The notes: generated by a model from the letters alone, not told the origin. DNA of 64,000 nucleotides from Adiantum capillus-veneris (GCA_014529385.2 CM043944.1:55225768-55289767), one strand, 5' to 3'. Counted from the first letter of the stretch, positions 44,049 through 55,651 are shown. Numbers and translations: made by a program.

Positions 44049-45149
44049 GTGCAAGACGATGATGGACATGATGACAACGTGGCACGAAGCAAGAATGGCA
44101 GCGAGTGTGAGCAATTACGCTTGGAGACCAAAGAATTTGATCGCAAGTACGCAGAAAGAAAAACAGAATTGGGTCGCAAGAACGTTGTTCATTCTTCCTC
44201 TGTCATTTCTAATGTGCATGCGAAGATTGAAGAGATTTGGGAAAAGGAGACTCTCTTAGTCTCTTCTTCTCCCAAGCATGACACACAAGATTTGCATGAT
44301 GATCAAGATGTGATTTCTCACAAGGATGACGATTTGCTTGATGATCAAGATGTGATTTCTCACCACCATGATGATTTGCATGAAGATGATGTGATTGTTC
44401 ACAAGGATGATGTGTTAGTTGATACTTTCTCTAGTGAAGCTAACCTCATTGCAGAGATGATCAATCACGAAGAACCGATCTTGGCTCTCGAGCCTAGGTC
44501 CCAAGAACCCCCACAGGAAGATTCAATTTATCACGAAAAACCGATCTTGGCTCTCGAGTCTAGGTCCAAAGAACCCCCACAAGAAGTACTATGTGTTCGT
44601 ATGATTAGTCAGTACGCATTGATTGAGTGTTTTATTCGTGATCGTTTCCTGTATTTTAGTCAGCGTCTTTATGTGATCCCTTTTGCTAGGCATGACATAT
44701 TGTACGTTGAGCTCGTTTCACTCATGAATGAGCACAAATGTATGCGGATTTCTCATGAAAAGCTGAAAAGTATGCATTCAAGGAAGTCACATTCAATGTC
44801 TCTTCCTTGGCATGACACGGTTGTAGAAAGAGCACAAGAAAGTACGAGCATCAAGCATGGGCATTTCCGTTGTGATTTGCCACAGTTGATTGATTTAGAT
44901 CAAAAAGACAAGTATCGATTTCATTGTTTGTGTGTGTTTGATGAACGGTTTGACACTCCGTCTATTTGTTCATCTACATTGCATGCACAGTCTTTTAAGA
45001 AGACTAGAATTTTTCCAATCACTTTACATGGAATAGGTATGTTTATGTTTTTGTGTTGTAAGTGGTTTCATGAATTTTCAGCCATGGAGATTCTTGAAGA
45101 AGAAAGAAGCATGACTTTAGACGAAGTTCAAGCATCGAAGGAGCCATAG
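44049..45149 (+). CDS. Intact 366-codon fusion ORF of a non-autonomous LTR element
   Basis: A single open frame. Residues ~1-70 are charged coil from Gag (ETKEFDRKYAERKTELGRKN). ~75-140 is an Asp/His-rich repeat region (DDQDVISHKDDDLLDDQDVI, HDDLHEDDVIVHKDD). ~140-190 is acidic with EEPILALEPRSQEPPQED repeats. ~195-250 resembles the integrase zinc region of the autonomous relatives (FIRDRFLYFSQRLYVIPFAR, LVSLMNEHKCMRISHEKLKS). ~260-366 is of unknown role and ends in SMTLDEVQASKEP just before the chromo-like segment, which continues out of frame to ~45310 (GPKKQALQTFLKS). The protein keeps no enzyme. Related copies are at 29469-30992 and 46856-47539. A Gag-type packaging or targeting role is possible but unproven. 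Confidence 0.65.
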   Translation: MQDDDGHDDNVARSKNGSECEQLRLETKEFDRKYAERKTELGRKNVVHSSSVISNVHAKIEEIWEKETLLVSSSPKHDTQDLHDDQDVISHKDDDLLDDQDVISHHHDDLHEDDVIVHKDDVLVDTFSSEANLIAEMINHEEPILALEPRSQEPPQEDSIYHEKPILALESRSKEPPQEVLCVRMISQYALIECFIRDRFLYFSQRLYVIPFARHDILYVELVSLMNEHKCMRISHEKLKSMHSRKSHSMSLPWHDTVVERAQESTSIKHGHFRCDLPQLIDLDQKDKYRFHCLCVFDERFDTPSICSSTLHAQSFKKTRIFPITLHGIGMFMFLCCKWFHEFSAMEILEEERSMTLDEVQASKEP

Positions 45150-45339
45150 AAGACTTTGTGTCGCTTTGGGCGCGGCCCAAAGAAGCAAGCGTTGCAGACC
45201 TTTTTGAAGTCAAGTACCGCACGACCCACACATCAGAGTGGGCCGGTGAAGAGTCTCTTCGAGGATTCCGGATGCTATTGGCGATCTCCCTCGACGCCAT
45301 ACAGTTCTGTGCCAGTACCTCACTTTGAAAAAGAGGGGA

Positions 45340-45674
45340 TGTTACGTGACACATCCAACCCTATGTGTCCGTGGAGAAGGTACAGTATGACCAGGGTTTA
45401 GTCAATCAAGTCAGTCTAGAATAGCAAGTGATCTCGCACTTTTGTGAGTCTGTTCGCAGACGGTGCATGTCCAGACACTTAGATTAGATTCATATCCTCT
45501 GGTTGCACACAGCATGATCATCAGTATTTCCATCAGAATCCACCAGAATCCATCAGGGGAATTTTCCAGTGCATTAAACCTATTTTTCCTATTTTTGACA
45601 TTTTTCACTTATTTATTAAGTGACTTTTGTTGGAAAGTAGGTAGGCAATTTTACTAAGATAATATAAAAGCAAA
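45340..45674 (+). mobile_element. Element F 3' LTR, truncated after the TATA box
   Basis: The purine tract AAAAAGAGGGGA precedes TGTTACGTGACACATCC at 45340. The LTR runs to AATATAAAAGCAAA (45661-45674) and is then replaced by an LTR in the opposite orientation. Confidence 0.85.
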
Positions 45675-46855
45675 TGTAACGTGCAGCGGAAGTGAATGTT
45701 GCACTTTGCTCAAGATGAGTGCTCCAAACTGTGCTTAAGGTTTCCTTTTACTTACGGAAGGGAGAGCCCTCCGTTCCTTTAGTGAGAGAGTGCAATGGAC
45801 ATAAACAAAGTGAATGGACACTGTGAATGGAAGTGCATGAGACTGAGAGATAGAGAAGAGAATACGACACCAGAGATGTTGTCAAACCCTCCTCCGAAGG
45901 CCCCACTCTCTATGGCGAGAGCGGTCTACTTATGATTGCACCAATCTCTACAATGCTTGGACTTGCCGACGATGTCTACGACGATGAGACGGCGGGCTGA
46001 AATCTGAAATTGCTAAGGGCTGAAATCTGTAAATCTTTATCTGCTGAATTTTGACTCTATGTCGGTGACGATGTCGACGACGCACTGAAAATGCAGATGC
46101 TGAAATCTGCGTTCCCGGTTGAATCTGCAAACTTCGCGGGATCTGACGTGCAGTGAGAATCTGTTGCGGGAAGGTGAGATGTGTGAGGTTCGGGGGTTCT
46201 ACTGCGGGTACTGAATGCTGAAAACTGAAAACGTTGTTGCTTGTGGGGATTCCGTCGCGAAGATATGCAAAAACGTTGAAGTGCTTTGCAGATACAAAAA
46301 CGCTAGGGTTGAAAATGGTCCTGCTGTTGTCGGTTGTCTTGCAAGTGCAAAATGCTAGGCCTCTTGATCTGTCTTGCTGCTACCGGGGCTGATCTACTGT
46401 GCACAAAACGCCAGGCTGCCTGTGGATGAAATCGCTAGGTCCTTGCAGATGCAAAAACGCTAGCCCTGCTGATGTGGGGGGTCTTGCTGAGAAGTTGCCT
46501 GTTGAGTAAGGTGCTCTTGCTGCCTCTTCTGCCAGAAAGTGCTATCGCTAGGTTTCTATTTATACAAACTTAGTAAATTTGCCCTACCTACTTTCCAACA
46601 AAAGTCACTTAAAAATAATAAGTGAAAAATGTCAAAAATAGGGCTATGCACTGTAAAAATGCTCCTGATAGAAATCTGATGATCATGTTGTGTGCAACGA
46701 GAAGATATGCATCTAATCTCTGGACATGCACGGTCTATGAACAGACTCACAAAAGTGCCAGATCACTTCCTATTCTAGACTGACTTGATTGAACTGAACC
46801 CTGGTCATGCTATAGTTTGTCCACGGACACGTAGGGTTGGATGTGTCACGTGACA
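45675..46855 (-). mobile_element. Element G, 3' LTR (1181 bp)
   Basis: On the minus strand it begins TGTCACGTGACACATCC at 46855 after AAAAGGAGGGGA and ends ...GCACGTTACA at 45675. It contains several AACGCT-type motifs. Confidence 0.88.
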
Positions 46856-47724
46856 TCCCCTCCTTTTCAAAGGGAGGTACTGGTACCGAACTGTATGCCA
46901 TCGAGGGAGATCGCCAATAGGGTCTGGAATCTTGGAAAGGACTCTTCGTGGCCACTCTGATGCGTGGGGCATGCGATACTTGTTTCTTTGGGCCGTGCCG
47001 AAAGCGACACAAAGTCTTCTATGGTTCTTTCGATGCTTCAACTTCGTCTAGAGTCATGCTTCTTCCTTTTTCAAGAATCTCCATGGCTGAAAATTCCTGA
47101 AAGCATTTTGAACACAAAACCATGAACATACCTATTCCATGTAAAGTGTCTGGAAAAAATCTCGTCTTCTTAAAAGACTGTGCATGCAATGTAGATGAAC
47201 AAAGAGACGGAGTGCCAAACCATTCACCACACACACGCAAACAATGAGATCGAATCTTGTCTTGATGATCTAAATCAATCAACTATGGCAATTCACAATG
47301 GAAATGCCTCTATGCTTGATGCTCAATCTTTCTTGTGTTCTTTCTGAACCTGTGTCGTACCAAGGGAGAGACATGGAATGTGACTTCCTTGAATGCATAC
47401 TTTTCAACTTTTCATGAATAATCCGCATACATCCGTGCTCATCCATGAGCGAAACGTGCTCAACGTACAATATTTCATGCCTAGGAAAAGGGATCACATA
47501 AACACGTTGACGGCCTCTAAGTGCACGGTCCGCTTTCAATGAGTGAAAAGAGGCACAAGGGGAGGCTGGACAAGCCCTTCTTTCTTGGGTTTCTTGTCAC
47601 TCTTCAAAAACACAATTAGGAATCGACATGCCCAAGTGAACTTGGGTTCGTGCGACCTCAACAAGCAAAAAAAAAATTGTGGTTCTTGTGGTTCTTTCCT
47701 TGAGTGATACAGAACACGGCCAAA
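46856..47724 (-). pseudogene. Element G internal remnant (C-terminal part of the fusion ORF)
   Basis: Leader sequence (47540-47724) joins directly to the C-terminal half of the fusion ORF: 47539-47279 reads QRVYVIPFPRHEILYVEHVS and HEKLKSMHSRKSHSMSLPWY; 47282-47019 reads CSSTLHAQSFKKTRFFPDTL and MEILEKGRSMTLDEVEASKE; 47041-46805 carries the chromo-like end out of frame. Gag coil and HD repeats are deleted, so G is a deletion derivative of a B/F-type element. Confidence 0.65.
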
Positions 47725-47736
47725 GCTCTGATACCA
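47725..47736 (-). promoter_or_regulatory. Primer-binding site of element G
   Basis: The minus strand reads TGGTATCAGAGC one base from the LTR end. Confidence 0.88.
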
Positions 47737-47737
47737 A

Positions 47738-48382
47738 TGTTAGGTGTAGCGGAAGTGAATGTTGAACTTTGCTCAAGATGAGTGCTTCGAACTGTGCTCA
47801 AGGTTTTCTTTTACTTACGGAAGGGAGAGCCTTCCGTTCCTTTAGTGAGAGAGTGCAATGGACACAAACAAAGCGAATGGACACTGTGAATGGAAGTGCA
47901 CGAGACTGGGAGATAGAGAAGAGAATACGACACCAGAGATGTTGTCAAACCCTCCTCTGAAGGCCCCATTCTCTATGGCGAGAGCTGTCTACTTATGATT
48001 GCACAAATCTCTACAATGCTTGGACTTGCCGACAATGTCGACGACGATGAGGATGACGACGAGACGGCGGGCAGAAATCTGAAATTGCTAAGGGCTGAAA
48101 TCTGCAAATCTTTATCTGTTGAATGCCGACTCTATGTCGGCAACGATGTCGACGACGACGGTACGACGACGCAGATGCTGAAATCTGCGTTTTCCGGGCT
48201 GAATCTGTAAACTTCGCGGGATCTGACCGTGCAGCGAGGATCTGTTGCAAGAAGGTGAGATCTGCGAGGTTCGGGGGTTCTACTGCGGGTACTGAATGCT
48301 GAAATCTGAAAACGCTGATGCTTGTGGGGATTCCGTCGCGAAGATTTGCAAAAACGCTGAAGTGCTTTGCAGATACAAAAAT
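47738..48382 (-). mobile_element. Element G, 5' LTR, truncated
   Basis: Begins TGTTAGGTGTAGCGGAAGTG and follows the family LTR until about 48382, where it passes into gypsy H integrase coding. The upstream half is missing. Confidence 0.85.
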
Positions 48383-51300
48383 GCCGGCATTTGATTGACC
48401 GAGCGAGTCAAAAGTGACTGGAACTGACGGCCAAAAGCTGCCTCATGCGGAGTTCGACCCATGGCAGAGGAAAAAGAGTCATTCAAAATAGCCTGAACCA
48501 ATGGGAGATAGAGCTCCCACTGAGAGTGCTGATTATGCACATATGACTTTAAAACATCAAAAGCCAATTGATTGTAAATCTCTATCTGACCATCTGACTG
48601 TGGATGAAAAGCTGATGAAAAATTCAACTTAGTGCCAAAATTTTCATAGAGTGCGCGCCAAAAATTGGACGTGAACTTAACATCCCTATCTGAAACAATT
48701 GATTTTGGCAAACCACAGAGGGGGTACCAATGCTTAATGAACAACTGCGCTACATCTTGTGTAGTGACTGTGGCTTTACAAGGAATCAACATGCAAAACT
48801 TGCTGAAACGATCGACAATTGTCAAACATTGAGTGTTCCTTGAATGCAAACTTGGTGGAAGGTTAGTTACAAAATCCATGGAAATATTTTGAAAAGGTTC
48901 ATCGGGAATAGGCAGCGAAGCAAGAGGCCTTGCTACTTACCTCGAGGAGCTTTTACCTTTTGACATATAGTGCACTGTGTGACATAACGAAACACATCCT
49001 TTCGCATTTTAAGCCAATAAAAGAATCTTTCTATTTTTTCCAAAGTGATGTTCATTCCCTTGTACCCACTCGTGAGAGAATCATGTGCATGATGCAATAT
49101 GGTTGGCCTGAGAGAGGGCAACACACATAAACACTGACAAAAATACAACAAACCATCATGAATGAGATAGTTGCTTGGCCCTTGGGAAGCAAAGAGCCTG
49201 CAACAAATGCATACCAAACTCGGAATCCGCATATTGATTCTTCATGCTGTCGAAATACACACCCTGAATAGACAATGTGGACCTTGACTCAAGAGCCAAA
49301 ATCTGTCCTTTGCGACTCAACACATCTGCGCAACAGGGTTAGCTTTTTCAGGCACATACTCAATCAAACCTCCAAATTGCTCAAAAATTTGTGACCACCG
49401 TGCTTGGCGATCACTCCAATGTGCACTAGGCATAGAGTGGAGCCACTTGAGGGCTTGATGAACTGTGCAAACTGTAAACTCTCTATCATAAAGAAAATGT
49501 GTCCAATGCTTAAGAGAATGAATGACAGACAAAAGTTCGTTATTATAAACTGAATAATTCTTTTCTTCACTATTGAGCTTCCGGCTAAGGAAAGCTACAG
49601 GACGACCATGCTGCTGAAGCACAGCGCCTATGGCGACATTGCTCGCATCCGTCCATACCTCAAAGGGATCATCCCAAGAGGCAAGGATAAGACACGGTGC
49701 TTCTGTCACCGCAACCTTGAGAGCTGCGAAAGCCTCAATGGCTGCTTCGGGCAAGTCTACGCGCTGACAGCGAGTCTTTACCCCTTTCAAAACATCAATC
49801 ATGGGTGCGGCAATGCTTGCAAAATTCTCTATGTGCGAACTATATGCTTGACATAAACCAAGAAAAGAACGTACATCGTATGTAGTTTTGGGCAAATCCA
49901 ATTACGAACCTGTTCCACCTTCGTGGGATCTAGCTTGACGCCTTGTGCAGAATAATATAACCCAGATAAGTGACTTCAATAAGAAACAGACTTCTTAACT
50001 GCAATGTACAACTGACACTCATCTAAACCTGTTAGTACCCTTTTGACATCCTTTTTAGGTTGTCTTTACCTGTACATGAGAAATGAGAGGCAAAGAATGC
50101 AAACCCTCCTCAGCACGAATGATAAGGGGGGAGTCAGTTTTGGCATTTAATGTGAGTGTTAGCCTCCCAATCAATGAGAGGGTTATGCTCACGAAACCAT
50201 CTAATGCCGAAAAGCATATCACATCCTGAAAGAGGAGACGCGAGAAATTTCCTACGGAAAGCAGCTTGTTGAACTGTAAACATCACATCAAGGCACTCTT
50301 TCGTGATGAGACAGTCCATCCCAGGGGCGAATTCAAAAACCTCGAGAGGAGATTTCTGACTAACCTCTAGGCGGGATCTCTCAACAAGAGAGGCACTAAT
50401 CATATCATGCATATTGCCTGGATCAAACATTATGATAAAACGTTGACCCTTTACATGACCATAACACTTCATGAGAGACTCATTAATGTGTGTGTCAGAC
50501 ATGAGAAGATTCAGCTTGGTTCATTCAAAGTGCTTGTGGTTGCTGTGGGTGCCTTTGGTTCTTTAGGTGGGGGTGTCTTAGGACAAGCCTTCTTAATGCG
50601 ACCCTTGACGTGACATTGATAACATCTACCTTCCTTAGCATAAATCACTTGTTCTTCAGTCGTGATGTATCCTCCTATAATTCCTTGTGCAGCTTTTTCA
50701 TCCGGGGTTAGCTTAGGTTTTGCAGGTACTTTAGCTTTACCCTTAGATTCATTGTTAGAGTTCTTTTTCGAAGAATTAGAGGAAGATGGGCTAGAAGAGC
50801 TACCATTTTTATCATTCTTACCGTTCTTACCATTCTGCATGTTCTGAGAATTCTGAGGGGTTCCTCGAGAAGTCTGTTTTTCTTAGGCTTTCCCTTGTTG
50901 TACTTCATCTCCTGTGCAAGAGCAATCGCTACCGCCTTGTTGAGATCGATTGGATCAAGCACCTCCACATCAAACTTGATATACTCGTCCAATCCATAGA
51001 GGAATGCCTCCTTGCGCTCCGTATCCAATTTGCGTAATTGAGTGCCGAGCTGCAAAACACGATTAGAGAAAGACATAACTGGCATACCATTTTGCTTGAG
51101 AGCGTGCCAATCATCCTTCAATCTTGCGATGTACTGAGGTGGCATAAACTGCACCTTGAGCTTGTCTTGGAAATCAACCCAATTGAAAGAAAGGGGCGTG
51201 AATTCGTCGGCTTCCTCTAGGTGCGTGGCTAAGTGTGCCTCTTGCTATGCGTGGTACCAATTGATGGCATCATCGGCAATGTAAATAGCTGCCGTCAAAA

Positions 51301-51814
51301 CCTTGCTATTTCCTATCTTCTTAATTGTCGCAAAATAAGCATTAAATTGATGCAATCAAGAATGAATAACCGTAGTATCTATCTTACCATCATACTTACT
51401 GAAAGTGAACTTCTCTGTGACTGGGTTGTTGGAGTCCGCATCTTGGCTTGCGGCACTTCAGGAACTACCAACATCTTTGGCTGGTTCGGACTTGGAGGCA
51501 AGAACATGTCGAACCAATTCTTGAGTGCGGAGGTCCCGCTGAACCTCCTGATCGGCCTCCAAGGCCACTCGTCTTGCTTCGGCTTCCTCCTTTCGTTGTG
51601 CTTTTCTTTCTTTTCGTTCATCGCGCTCGCGTTCCAAGGCAATGCGAGTCGCTTCTTGTCGTGCCATCATGTCCATCATTGATTTCAACAAGGCCTCCAT
51701 AGGATTTGGTGCAATCCCGGGCGTAGATGGCGTAGGGGGAGGGTTAGGAAAACCTCCATGGTGAGGAAATTCTTCACTACTTTCATGCCCATCACCTCCA
51801 TGCGAAGTATCCAT
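48383..51814 (-). pseudogene. Gypsy element H: Gag, protease, RNase H, integrase; RT deleted
   Basis: Minus strand. 51814-51379: Gag start MDTSHGGDGHESSEEFPHHG and coil (ERDERKERKAQRKEEAEARR). 51154-50708: SFSNRVLQLGTQLRKLDTER and GLDEYIKFDVEVLDP. 50840-50511: knuckle CYQCHVKGRIKKAC (His replaced by Arg). 50502-50134: protease FIIMFDPGNMHDMISASLVE. Near 50070 the sequence jumps from the post-protease segment to the last ~40 RT codons, so nearly all RT is lost. 49901-49317: RNase H (WTDAS, HQALKWLHSMPSAHWSDRQA). 49232-48933: zinc domain, CTICQKVKAPRGK. 48879-48383: integrase core with MDFVTNLPPS, VSDRDVKFTSNFW and HPQSDGQIEIYN. This is the likely autonomous parent type of the LTR family. Confidence 0.8.
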
Positions 51815-52280
51815 TCCGCTTCGGGTGATCTGTGATCCTTGGTTCGTAAGTTCACAAGGAACTTGGGTTCTTGTGGGTCTTGGGTTCTTGGTTTCTTGAG
51901 GGTCTTGAGGTTCTTGGGTTCTTGAGGGTCTTCTTTCGCTTGCAATCTGTGTTAGAGAAGTATCTTCTCTTCACCCGAGTTCTGCTCTTTTACGCGGGCG
52001 CACCCCTTGGCGGCCTTGCGCTCACACCAAGGTTGCTTTTTCCCACCTCACGTCGATTGGCCGGCCGCTAAGTGCACGGTCCGCTCTCAGTGAGTGAAAA
52101 GAGGCACAAGGGGAGGCTAGACAAGTTCTTCGTTCCTAGGAATCCTGTCACTCTTCAAAAACACGATCACGAATCGACACACCCAAGTGAACTTTGGTTA
52201 CGTGCGACCGCAACAAGCAAAAAAATTCTTGTGGTTCTTTCCTTGAGTGATACAGAACACTGCCAAAGCTTTGATACGAA
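51815..52280 (-). other. Element H leader with PBS-like site
   Basis: A/G-rich leader repeats as in B, E, F and G. Next to the LTR the minus strand reads TCGTATCAAAGC, two mismatches from the initiator tRNA-Met site. Confidence 0.7.
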
Positions 52281-52715
52281 TGTAAGGTGCAGTGGAATGA
52301 ATGATGAACTTTGCTCAAGATGAATACTCCGAACTGTGCTCAAGGTTCCTTTTACTTAGGGAAGGGAGACCCTTCCGTTCTTTAATGAGAGAGTGCAATG
52401 GACAAACAAGTGAATGGACACTGTGCGTGAAGGTGTATGAGACTAAGAGATAGAGAGAGAAGAGAATACGACACCAGGGAGTTGTAAAACCCTCCTCCGA
52501 AGGCCCCACTCTCGATGGCGAGAGTGGTCTACTATTGATTGCACAAACTCGTACAATTCTGATGCACTTGAAGACTATGATGCAATGGCAACTAGGACGA
52601 TGTCGACAGCGACGACTTGACTCCTTCGGCTGAAAGCTATCGCTACAAAACGCTTATCTGCTGGTCCCTTATGGCTGCTGAAAACTTGATGTGCTGTTGC
52701 TGTCCAAAAACGCTA
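52281..52715 (-). mobile_element. Element H 5' LTR remnant; left arm of an LTR palindrome
   Basis: From TGTAAGGTGCAGTGGAATGA to CCAAAAACGCTA. After a ~34-bp spacer the same sequence follows in inverse orientation (52750-53203). Confidence 0.88.
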
Positions 52716-52749
52716 AACCAGCGTTTTTGTACAGCAGATTTCAGCCTTA

Positions 52750-53000
52750 TAGCGTTTTTGGACAGCATCAGCACATCAAGTTTTCAGTAGCCATGAGGGA
52801 CCAGCAGATCAGCGTTTTGTAGCGATAGCTTTCTGCCGAAGGAGTCAAGCTGTCGCCGTCGACATCGTCCTAGTTGTCATTGCATCATAGTCTTCAAGTG
52901 CATCAGAATTGTACGAGTTTGTGCAATCAATAGTAGACCACTCTCGCCATCGAGAGTGGGGCCTTCAGAGGAGGGTTTTACAACTCCTTGGTGTCGTATT

Positions 53001-53043
<43 letters not shown>

Positions 53044-53203
53044 CTCATACACCTTCAGGCACAGTGTCCATTCACTTGTTTGTCCATTGCACTCTCTTAT
53101 TAAAGAGCGGAAGGCTCTACCTTCCCTAAGTAAAAGGAACCTTGAGCACAGTTCGGTGCACTCTCTTGAGCAAAGTTCGTCATTCATTCCGCTGCACCTT
53201 ACA
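52750..53203 (+). mobile_element. Inverted LTR remnant; right arm of the palindrome, upstream of copy 2
   Basis: TAGCGTTTTTGGACAGCATC through CTGCACCTTACA mirrors 52281-52715. The main difference is an expanded (CT)n tract at about 53009-53040. It ends exactly where the nuclease-kinase homology begins. Confidence 0.88.
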
Positions 53204-54646
53204 TAATGCTAGGGAGTCACACAGGGATTCATCAGCCATGACAAATTCCGCGAGTGCAGACTTTCGATTCCATTGTGGAGTGGGAGGATTTTGCTGTTTC
53301 AACAGAACAAATACTTGGACGACACAATTGCAAAGTCCATAGCTCCAATGGAATACTTCCGGAGAAACTATGGTCAAGAGAGCTTCGCTTCTACAGCTGA
53401 TGAAGTCACGATTAGGGGTGCTCTCGAGACCCATCTTTTCCCCATTGTTAATTCTTTGGCTGACTGTCTTAATCTTCCCTTACGCTACGTATCAGGAGTT
53501 GGTGGCGGAGGTGGTGGACGATCTGGCTCTTTCGCTGATATGGTTATTTTACAAAAGGATATCCCCCAAGCAGGATTATCGCCAACAAGCAGAGGAATGT
53601 GTCTTATTGATCGGCTCTTCAGAGATTGTGAAGCAAAGGGAGATTGGCAATTTGATGTGGATAATGGGGAATCTCTTGTGTATATTGTGCTTTCAGGTGG
53701 GCAGAAGGCGGAGAGGCTCATCCATGTTGTGCAGCAGTTATATGGATACCTCGTCATGGATGAATGTGCGTATGGGTTTTTATCAAACTACAAAAGCACT
53801 ATCTTCTTCAAAAGGAATTCCAATCCTCGGGAAAAGGTTATGGCAGTTTCTCCAATAATCGGCATCCATGAAACTCTGATATTGTACTATCTCTTTTTTT
53901 AAAGAGAGGCTTCTTCAAACCTGCACATCAAAGCAAGATTGAAGAAGGAGCTTGTACCCATCACTCCTCTTGGGCAAAGGTTGACCTTACCAAGCACGAC
54001 CACCACGACTAGATCGGGAAGGAGAGTTACTTCAAGTCATAAATCTATCATGATTCAAACAGCCAAGGATGGCCATAAAAGAAGAAGACGGGCATGCGAC
54101 CAAGAGTTTTGGAAGGGCCTGAAGCTGTACGATTTAGGCACTATTGGCTTGACATCAAAGATTATTAGTGCCGGTAAGTATAGTGTAGTAATAGGCGCGT
54201 CGCAAGGTGATGTTTTCTTTGTCGTGAAGCTTTTCAACCTAAAGCTTCATGGCGGTGAGGATAAGTTTTGGGCAGAGCAGCGTGCATACGAAGTCCTCCA
54301 ATCCTTACAAGGCAAGTATATTCCATTGATCATTGTCGTTGGAATAATGAGCCATGTGAATTGCCCATTTATAGCCATGCTAGATGTAGGTCTTACTCTT
54401 GAAAAGAGAAGACACACGCGATCTTTGATTCTCAAGAGTACTAAAGCATTAGATTCCATCCACTCACTTGGAGTGGCACACAGAGATATTCACCCAGTGA
54501 ATATTCTTGTGCGGAAAGATGGCAATCCAATTTTCATAGACTTTGGAGAGTCTTTAGTGCTTCAAGAAGATTCAATCAGTAGGCAGAAAGTATTTAAAGA
54601 TGACAAGGACAAGTTGCAAGAGGTTGGTTTGGCTCATATATTGTAA
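53204..54646 (+). pseudogene. Nuclease-like plus protein-kinase-like gene, copy 2
   Basis: MTNSASA begins near 53239, but two small deletions relative to copy 1 shift the frame near 53255 and 53315. From 53315 the nuclease-like part is open to TAA at 53900-53902 (MEYFRRNYGQESFAS, RSGSFADMVILQKDIPQAG, VVQQLYGYLVMDECAYGFLS). The same register resumes and is open for 235 codons (53939-54646): GKYSVVIGASQGDVFFVVKL (Lys of the VAIK position), EQRAYEVLQ (alpha-C Glu), HRDIHPVNILVRKDG (catalytic loop) and FIDFGES (DFG). All core kinase motifs are present, but the C-lobe is very short, ending ~35 residues after DFG. The Crinkler-type nuclease-kinase architecture is inferred by pattern. Roles of such proteins in plants are uncertain. 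Confidence 0.6.
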
Positions 54647-54921
54647 TTTTAATCATTTTCATTTGAGTTGTAGTTTATATTGTGCCATGATCTTCTATTC
54701 ATCTAGGTATATATACAATTTTCTATTCTTTAAACTATGTAGCTTTTGATCTTTTGGGTCTTAGGATGTTGGTAGGCCATGGAATTTAGGAGTCTATTCT
54801 TCTTGTTTATGCAGGTTTTGGGGCTTGTGACACATGGAGCAACTTGTAATACTAGGTGTTCTTCAGGTATCACTTGTATTAAATGATCAGATTGGTGTTT
54901 TAGTTTGCCATGATCCAAATA
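54647..54921 (+). other. 3' flank of copy 2 (outer part of inverted repeat arm)
   Basis: Non-coding; matches 40849-41135 in inverse orientation up to GTTTGCCATGATCCAAA. Confidence 0.75.
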
Positions 54922-54959
54922 TAGCTATTGATAACATTACTCAAAGCAGTCCCTTATTT

Positions 54960-55580
54960 TTTGTTTCAAGTTTCAGAGCATGAATCGTTACTGGACAATG
55001 CAGTAGAGGATGGAGATGTAGTTTATCTGGATAGCTCAGGTATGTTTTGTGCATTGCTTTTGATGGTGTCCTTGGTAGTTGGTTTGTGTAGGTGGCTTAT
55101 TTTTCTTATCAAGATTCGGGTTCAAATACATCAGAGTAAGTACTGAAATGAGGAGTGGTTTGACAGTCGTGTACTGCTCCGGACCTCCCTCTCTCGCTCT
55201 GCATACCCCTCTGCTTCCTTTGCGCGCTGTCTCCTTGCTTCCATCTCCCCAAACACAACCACTCGTCCACACAGAGTTCTCGTTCCATATATAGTCTTCT
55301 TTGTAAAGTTGTATTGCTCAAATTTCTGTTCCCCCCTCTGTATCCGAATCTGTAATGTTGTACTGTATGAGCAAGGCTGTGGTCAGGTCTGCAGGCCAGT
55401 GCTAGAGGGACTGTAGGTGTGGGAGAGTGTGTGCGCGTGCGCTCACGGGGGTGGAAGAGAGTGCGAGAGTAGTAGTGTTAGAGAAATATCTGGTGTGATG
55501 GGTGCAAAGGCAGCATGATGGTGGGCAGGTTTTCAGGGCAGTGCCATGGCGTGCAGGTGATCAGAAGCATGAGAGAGATG

Positions 55581-55651
<71 letters not shown>

